This document shows positions 6,472 through 9,912 of a DNA stretch of 9,912 nucleotides, piece by piece. Position numbers and translations under genes: made by a program. Within the stretch, counting starts at the first letter, position 1. Every line of letters starts with the position of its first letter. The stretch lies in contig DAYJ01000037.1 of the NCBI GenBank assembly GCA_002506875.1, forward strand, positions 1 through 9,912, given 5' to 3'. The stretch is from Euryarchaeota archaeon UBA40 (GTDB taxonomy: Archaea; Thermoplasmatota; Poseidoniia; Poseidoniales; Thalassarchaeaceae). Below the pieces are notes generated by a model, which did no database searches, was not told the DNA's origin, and saw nothing but the letters and a program-made list of their open reading frames with translations.

Positions 6472-7742
6472 CAATTGACAGCGGAGTAGGGTTCCCTGTC
6501 TTCACCATAAGGTATGGTTGCATTAAATCCGACCTTTGAAGTGGTCCCATCCTCGGATCTTGAAGGATCGAGACTCGAACCTTTTTGAGCACTCAGAATC
6601 ATAGTGTCGCGATCAGGCTGCCAACGTGTCATCATTGCCCATTCGACATGAACGGGGTCATCAATGCGAATATCGTCATCGACAACTGTCACGGCCTTCA
6701 TTGATCGATGACCATCCAGTGCAGCTTGGATTGCCTTCAGTGCATCCTCTGATGATCTTGGGTTAATGGCAACGACGGAGGATAACCAGCCACATCCTCC
6801 TTCACTAAGATGGACGTCGGTGCAATCAGTTACTTTGGATACTGCTGCTTTGATTGTAGGGGCGCGAGGCAATCCCATGAGTGTCTTGTGCTCCTTGCCA
6901 GCAGGTAAGATCGCATGGAATATTGGATTGTCTCTATGGTGTACTGCCTCAACCTGAATTACAGGTTGCTTTCGGACATCATCAACTGTTCCGGTGATGT
7001 CTACATAAGGCCCTTCATCATCATCTTCGCTTGTAATTCTAGCAGTGAATACATACTCACAATCTGCAGGGACTAGGACTCCGTTCGAAACCTCGACTAC
7101 GCGAAGAGGTTCACCATACAGTTTCTGATGCAGTGCTGCAGCAACACAAAGCTCATCCTTTCGCTCGTCGAAAGACATTGCAGCACAGAGGAGGACACAG
7201 GGGTCGGCCCCATTGATGATTGCAACTTGAAGATCTTCTTCGTCAGAGCGGGCTTCATCTGTTAATTGTCTAAGATGTCTAGGAACAAGACGTGCAACAA
7301 GTCGATCTGGCCCTGAAAGAAACTGACGATGGTAACTCATGTTGCGGTCAGGTCCCCGCTCTGCGACGATTACGGATGCAGACATGTAGCGCCCTCTATC
7401 CTCAGGGTAGTGCCAAGGTACAGGTATTGCTGTAAGATCTGGAGATTCCATAGTGTTCTGGAAACATTCTGCATCTTCTTTAGAGACAAGCGTTGGCTCC
7501 ATAGGATTCTCCATAGCCCATCCAAGTGTATCGATTAAATCTCCAGGGCTAAGCCCCCAATGTTTGCAGAGTTCTGTACGTGTTAGGATATTCATAATGG
7601 CACGATGGCCCGGAGCCTCAGTGATATTTGTGAAAATTAAGGGGACATGTCCAGTCCTACCGGACTCCTCCATGAAGCCATGATTGACAGAAGTCTCCTT
7701 GTCCACGACAGTGGCTCGTGAAGCATGGTCTCGGAAGGACAT
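6471..7742 (-). CDS. UbiD-family decarboxylase, possible anhydromevalonate phosphate decarboxylase
   Basis: UbiD-family enzymes carry out reversible non-oxidative decarboxylation with prenylated FMN. With the chosen start the protein has 423 residues. By recall of the fungal Fdc1 and E. coli UbiD structures, the cofactor, metal and catalytic residues map to Asn134 and Arg139 (NMSYHR), His156, Glu197 (ELCVAAAL), and the acid pair Glu243/Asp248 in EGPYVD. All are present, so an active enzyme is likely. The C-terminal KAVTVVDDDIRIDDPVHVEW and GSSLDPS segments resemble the archaeal branch that includes the decarboxylase of the modified mevalonate pathway, which makes isopentenyl phosphate. That assignment is inference. 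The UbiX-type prenyltransferase is not in this window. ATG 7742 (MSFRDHASRATVVD) is preferred over a frame start at 7823, because the extra 27 residues do not look like a UbiD N-terminus. Confidence 0.85.
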   Translation of the reverse strand: MSFRDHASRATVVDKETSVNHGFMEESGRTGHVPLIFTNITEAPGHRAIMNILTRTELCKHWGLSPGDLIDTLGWAMENPMEPTLVSKEDAECFQNTMESPDLTAIPVPWHYPEDRGRYMSASVIVAERGPDRNMSYHRQFLSGPDRLVARLVPRHLRQLTDEARSDEEDLQVAIINGADPCVLLCAAMSFDERKDELCVAAALHQKLYGEPLRVVEVSNGVLVPADCEYVFTARITSEDDDEGPYVDITGTVDDVRKQPVIQVEAVHHRDNPIFHAILPAGKEHKTLMGLPRAPTIKAAVSKVTDCTDVHLSEGGCGWLSSVVAINPRSSEDALKAIQAALDGHRSMKAVTVVDDDIRIDDPVHVEWAMMTRWQPDRDTMILSAQKGSSLDPSRSEDGTTSKVGFNATIPYGEDREPYSAVN

Positions 7743-7770
7743 GGATTGAGCCGTGTGTTCATGCTCCTTC

Positions 7771-7776
7771 AATATT
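7771..7776 (-). promoter_or_regulatory. TATA-like element for the UbiD-TPR-Nudix operon
   Basis: AATATT lies 29-34 nt upstream of the UbiD ATG. There is no Shine-Dalgarno sequence close to that ATG. Both facts fit an archaeal promoter giving a leaderless or nearly leaderless transcript. The element is short, so this is a plausible placement only. Confidence 0.45.
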
Positions 7777-7804
7777 GCAGAGAATGAGATGTGAATCAAC
7801 CACA

Positions 7805-7835
7805 GTCTCCCCGTCACTCTCATATACGGGGGGAC
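7805..7835. repeat. Inverted repeat / hairpin around the rps12 TATA box
   Basis: Arms GTCTCCCCGT (7805-7814) and ACGGGGGGAC (7826-7835) pair over ten positions, nine Watson-Crick and one T-G, around an 11-nt loop. The loop and the start of the right arm contain the CATATA element. In DNA it could be an operator overlapping the promoter. It probably lies upstream of the transcription start, so an RNA attenuator is less likely. Confidence 0.6.
7821..7826 (+). promoter_or_regulatory. TATA-like element for rps12
   Basis: CATATA is centred about 46 nt before the rps12 GTG. A start of transcription about 25 nt downstream (near 7850) would leave a leader of about 20 nt, enough to include the weak ribosome binding site GAGTGA at 7861-7866. 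The position is plausible for an archaeal promoter, but the start site is inferred. Confidence 0.5.
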
Positions 7836-7869
7836 GGTCGGCGAATTGCTTCAAGGGGCTGAGTGACTC

Positions 7870-8313
7870 GTGGGACGCGGACTGTTCGCTGGATCAAAGA
7901 TCAAAGCGGACCGTATGCGCTTCCGAAAGAAGGACCGCCTCGTCCGCAAGCGAATGGAGAAGAAGGCACGTGTAGGTGGTGTCCTAAAGCACGATCCTCT
8001 CCGTGGCAGTCATCAGGCTAAGGGCATCGTGACCGAGAAGGTCAATATCGAAGCAAAGCAGCCCAACTCTGGCCTCCGTAAGGCAGTAAAACTCAACCTC
8101 AAGGGATCTGGAAACAAGTTGACAGCTTTTGCACCTGGCGATGGTGCTATCTCTTTCATTGATGAACACGACGAGGTTCTCGTCGAAGGTATCGGTGGTC
8201 GCATGGGACGTTCCTATGGTGACTTGCCTGGAGTACGATTCAAGGTTATCAAGGTCAATGGCGTGTCTCTAGACGAGATGGTACGTGGCCGTAAGGAGAA
8301 GCCAATCCGTTGA
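7870..8313 (+). CDS. rps12: 30S ribosomal protein S12 (uS12)
   Basis: S12 sits at the decoding centre of the small subunit and helps control accuracy of tRNA selection. The 147-residue protein matches the archaeal form throughout: AGSKIKADR near the N-terminus, DPLRGSHQAKGIV (42-54), the decoding loop KQPNSGLRK (63-71), FAPGDGAISFIDEHDEV (87-103) and the second loop GDLPGVRFKVIKVNGVSL (117-134). It ends with the typical basic KEKPIR. The start is GTG 7870; an in-frame TGA at 7864-7866 rules out anything longer. It is the first gene of the rps12-rps7-EF-2 block, with 11 nt to rps7. The gene next to it on the left is a divergent UbiD-family gene, not the nusA/L30e and RNA polymerase genes found there in many euryarchaea. 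Confidence 0.96.
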   Translation: MGRGLFAGSKIKADRMRFRKKDRLVRKRMEKKARVGGVLKHDPLRGSHQAKGIVTEKVNIEAKQPNSGLRKAVKLNLKGSGNKLTAFAPGDGAISFIDEHDEVLVEGIGGRMGRSYGDLPGVRFKVIKVNGVSLDEMVRGRKEKPIR

Positions 8314-8324
8314 GGTGATGTGAT

Positions 8325-8960
8325 ATGTCTGAAGACGAGATCATCGAGGAGCCTTCTGTGGAGGCTGAAAGCCCAGCCAAGGTTCCAATCGCTGGTATTG
8401 GTACTCTAGTATTCGGCAAGTGGGATGCAGCGGAGGTTACTTGTGATGATCCTGGTATTGCACCATACATCAACCTCACAACAATTGGCGTCCCGCTTTC
8501 CGGAGGAATCCATGCGAACCAGTGGTTTGGAAAGCAACGACTCTCTCTGATTGAGCGCTTTACAAACGGACTAATGCGCCGGGGCCCTAACAGTGGCAAG
8601 AAGGGAGCAACAGTTTCAGCCATGAACAAGGCTCTCGACAAGATTCATGATCGGACTGGAGAGAACCCTCTTCAGATACTCGTTAACGCAGTTGTGAACT
8701 CAGCACCTTGCGAAGGTATTACACGTATTCGATTCGGAGCAACCTCGCAACCAAAGGCAGTCGATGTTTCTCCTTCGCGTAGGGTCGACATGGCTGTCCG
8801 CAACCTCACACAGGGCGCTACCAGTGCAACTGTGAAGAGTAAGCGCAATTTGACTCAATGTATCGTCAATGAAGTTCTGAAGGCTGCTGAAGGAGATGTT
8901 TCCTCTTTCGCTGTATCAAAGCGTGAAGAGACGGAACGGATTGCTGCATCTGCACGATGA
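8325..8960 (+). CDS. rps7: 30S ribosomal protein S7 (uS7)
   Basis: S7 is the primary protein organising the head of the small subunit, binding the 3' domain of 16S rRNA near the E site. The 211-residue protein shows archaeal S7 landmarks: FGKWDAAEV (30-38), YINLTTIGVPLSGGIHA (48-64), NPLQILVNAVVNSAP (114-128), the AVDVSPSRRVDMAVR block (145-159) and the C-terminal ERIAASAR. The first about 20 residues form an acidic extension (EDEIIEEPSVEAE). ATG 8325 is supported by GAGGTGA at 8312-8318 with a 6-nt spacer, inside the end of rps12. The two genes are therefore likely cotranscribed and translated together. Confidence 0.96.
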   Translation: MSEDEIIEEPSVEAESPAKVPIAGIGTLVFGKWDAAEVTCDDPGIAPYINLTTIGVPLSGGIHANQWFGKQRLSLIERFTNGLMRRGPNSGKKGATVSAMNKALDKIHDRTGENPLQILVNAVVNSAPCEGITRIRFGATSQPKAVDVSPSRRVDMAVRNLTQGATSATVKSKRNLTQCIVNEVLKAAEGDVSSFAVSKREETERIAASAR

Positions 8961-8961
8961 T

Positions 8962-8975
8962 TGGGTTATTACCCA
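8962..8975 (+). repeat. Small hairpin just after rps7
   Basis: TGGGT and ACCCA form a perfect 5-bp stem around the loop TATT, starting 2 nt after the rps7 stop. It is followed by ATTTATC and not by a T-run, so I do not call it a terminator. It could be a transcript-end or processing structure, or chance. Confidence 0.35.
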
Positions 8976-8980
8976 TTTAT

Positions 8981-9006
8981 CACAGTGGTTTGAACGCCGA
9001 ACTGTG
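8981..9006. repeat. Inverted repeat CACAGT...ACTGTG in the rps7-EF-2 gap
   Basis: A perfect 6-bp inverted repeat with a 14-nt spacer in the 107-nt gap between rps7 and the EF-2 gene. It lies upstream of the likely EF-2 promoter. It may be a protein-binding site, an RNA hairpin at the end of the rps7 transcript, or chance. Confidence 0.35.
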
Positions 9007-9024
9007 TCTCTCTTTGCGTTCTCC

Positions 9025-9039
9025 TTAAGAACCCGGTTC
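9025..9039 (+). promoter_or_regulatory. Candidate EF-2 promoter element with palindrome
   Basis: TTAAGAA (9025-9031) is an A/T-rich, TATA-like element 37-43 nt before the EF-2 GTG. It runs into the palindrome GAACC-C-GGTTC (9029-9039), 5-bp arms with a single central base. The layout, with a TATA-like element fused to an inverted repeat, resembles the one before rps12. Whether EF-2 has its own promoter is inferred from the unusually long gap. Confidence 0.3.
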
Positions 9040-9058
9040 AGGTGGCCAAGAATAACTG

Positions 9059-9064
9059 GGTGAT
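9059..9064 (+). promoter_or_regulatory. Shine-Dalgarno site deciding the EF-2 GTG start
   Basis: GGTGAT matches the 3' part of the archaeal Shine-Dalgarno consensus (GGAGGTGATC), so the 3-nt spacer to GTG 9068 is normal in register. An in-frame TAA at 9053-9055 leaves only CTG 9056 or GTG 9068 as starts, and GTG gives the expected GRKED opening. Confidence 0.65.
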
Positions 9065-9067
9065 TCC

Positions 9068-9912
9068 GTGGGCCGCAAGGAAGACAACATCAAAATCGCA
9101 ACTCAAGTGATGCACGACAGGAACCGCATTCGGAACCTTGCTATTGCAGCTCACATTGACCATGGTAAGACAACACTCAGTGACAACCTGATTGCAGGTG
9201 CAGGGATGATGTCCGAAGATCTTGCAGGTAAGAGTCGAGTCCTTGATTTCGATGAGCAAGAGTCCGCTCGAGGAATCACAATTAACGCAGCAAGTGCCTC
9301 GATGGTGCACGAAATAGAGGATGCTGACGGAAATAAGGACAACTATCTCATCAATCTCATTGATACACCGGGGCACGTCGACTTTGGTGGAGACGTAACT
9401 CGTGCAATGAGAGCAGTTGACGGGTGTATCATTCTCGCATGTGCTGTAGAAGGAACTATGCCACAGACTGAAACTGTTGTTCGTCAGGCGTTGAAGGAAC
9501 GGGTACAACCTGTTCTTTTCATCAACAAGGTCGACCGCCTCATTAACGAATTACAAATTGATGGCCCAGAGATGATGAAGCGTTTTGAGAAAATCATTGG
9601 TAAGGTGAACAAACTGATTGCAGCTTTTGCTCCTGATAAGTACAAGAAAGAATGGCAGGTTGACGTTCAATCGGGTACGGTGGCGTTTGGTAGCGCCTAC
9701 TACAATTGGGGTATGAGTATCCCATTCATGAAGAAGACTGGATTGAATTTCAAGGATATTTTTGAGCACTGCCATAATGATGAGCAGAAAGCCCTTGCAA
9801 AGAAAGCACCTGTGCATCAAGTGCTTCTCGACATGGCAGTCGAACGCCTCCCTGGTCCGTTGACCGCACAGAAGTATCGTATCCCAAACATCTGGCAAGG
9901 TGATCTTGAATC
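9068..9912 (+). CDS. fusA: Translation elongation factor EF-2 (N-terminal part, cut by window edge)
   Basis: EF-2 is the GTPase that moves tRNAs and mRNA through the archaeal ribosome. The window holds 281 complete codons of a gene whose full product is usually about 730 residues. Visible GTPase motifs are the P-loop AHIDHGKT (28-35), switch I RGIT with Thr71, DTPGH (99-103) and NKVD (153-156). They are followed by the EF-2-specific G' region with FGSAYYNWG. All catalytic residues including His103 are present. The diphthamide loop lies beyond the edge. The start is GTG, set by an upstream in-frame stop. It follows rps7 after a 107-nt gap, the order of the archaeal str-type cluster; a separate promoter is likely. 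Confidence 0.95.
   Translation, partial: MGRKEDNIKIATQVMHDRNRIRNLAIAAHIDHGKTTLSDNLIAGAGMMSEDLAGKSRVLDFDEQESARGITINAASASMVHEIEDADGNKDNYLINLIDTPGHVDFGGDVTRAMRAVDGCIILACAVEGTMPQTETVVRQALKERVQPVLFINKVDRLINELQIDGPEMMKRFEKIIGKVNKLIAAFAPDKYKKEWQVDVQSGTVAFGSAYYNWGMSIPFMKKTGLNFKDIFEHCHNDEQKALAKKAPVHQVLLDMAVERLPGPLTAQKYRIPNIWQGDLE

Noticed and set aside
7743..7823. A 27-residue N-terminal extension of the UbiD-family protein from 7823
   Set aside because: The extension does not resemble a UbiD N-terminus, would overlap the rps12-side inverted repeat, and MSFRDHASRATVVD at 7742 matches the family start with a TATA-like element at the right distance.
7718..7975. An 85-codon plus-strand open frame before rps12
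   Set aside because: It runs through the divergent promoter region and overlaps the conserved S12 N-terminus in another frame.
8962..8975. Transcription terminator after rps7
   Set aside because: The stem is only 5 bp and is not followed by a run of T, so termination cannot be claimed; it is listed only as a hairpin.
9038..9508. A 156-codon open frame on the minus strand
   Set aside because: It is fully antisense to the well-conserved EF-2 GTPase domain, has Cys/His/Ser-rich composition typical of a shadow frame and no family motif.
9551..9898. A 115-codon open frame on the minus strand
   Set aside because: It is antisense to continuous EF-2 coding sequence with intact protein motifs, and has no promoter or ribosome binding site.
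1..9912. CRISPR array, insertion sequence, tRNA gene, toxin-antitoxin pair or phage genes
   Set aside because: No regularly spaced direct repeats, transposase motifs, cloverleaf-forming segments or small paired toxin genes were seen; the window is fully accounted for by housekeeping-type genes and short gaps.

Overview
The window is archaeal. It carries nine informational genes with archaeal/eukaryotic-type products: exosome subunits Rrp4, Rrp41 and Rrp42, ribosomal protein L37Ae, the KEOPS subunit Pcc1, prefoldin beta, S12, S7 and EF-2. Gene order and protein style point to Euryarchaeota in the broad sense. Moderate GC, compact overlapping genes, acidic tails on ribosomal proteins and a UbiD-type decarboxylase suggest a marine Thermoplasmatota lineage such as Poseidoniales (Marine Group II). 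That placement is inference and was not tested by any search.

Layout. (1) Positions 1-5102, plus strand: one tightly packed presumed operon, rrp4-rrp41-rrp42-rpl37ae-pcc1-pfdB, followed by a DHH/DHHA1 phosphoesterase and an unrecognised TPR-like protein. Gaps are 0-16 nt and several junctions overlap (TGATG, TTGA, and a 17-nt overlap of rpl37ae with pcc1). GGAGGTG-type ribosome binding sites are clear at several starts. (2) Positions 5069-7742, minus strand: a second presumed operon, read in the order UbiD-family decarboxylase, TPR protein, Nudix hydrolase, again joined by 1-nt and 4-nt stop/start overlaps. Its last gene runs tail-to-tail into the first operon with a 34-nt antisense coding overlap. 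(3) Positions 7743-7869: a 127-nt divergent promoter region with a TATA-like element for each direction and a strong inverted repeat around the rps12-side TATA box. (4) Positions 7870-9912, plus strand: rps12, rps7, a 107-nt gap rich in small inverted repeats, and the first 281 codons of the EF-2 gene, cut by the window edge.

How the genes work together. The first operon links 3'-to-5' RNA decay by the exosome (Rrp41/Rrp42 hexamer with the Rrp4 cap) to translation (L37Ae), tRNA t6A modification (Pcc1) and protein folding (prefoldin). The DHH enzyme could remove the short oligonucleotides left by exosome decay, but that is inference. The rps12-rps7-EF-2 block is the archaeal str-type cluster, here directly next to a divergent metabolic operon and not to RNA polymerase genes. 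The UbiD-TPR-Nudix operon is the least understood part. One testable idea is that the Nudix enzyme supplies the dimethylallyl monophosphate needed for the prenyl-FMN cofactor of the UbiD enzyme. No mobile element, CRISPR array, tRNA or rRNA was seen, and no stretch over 300 nt lacks a gene.
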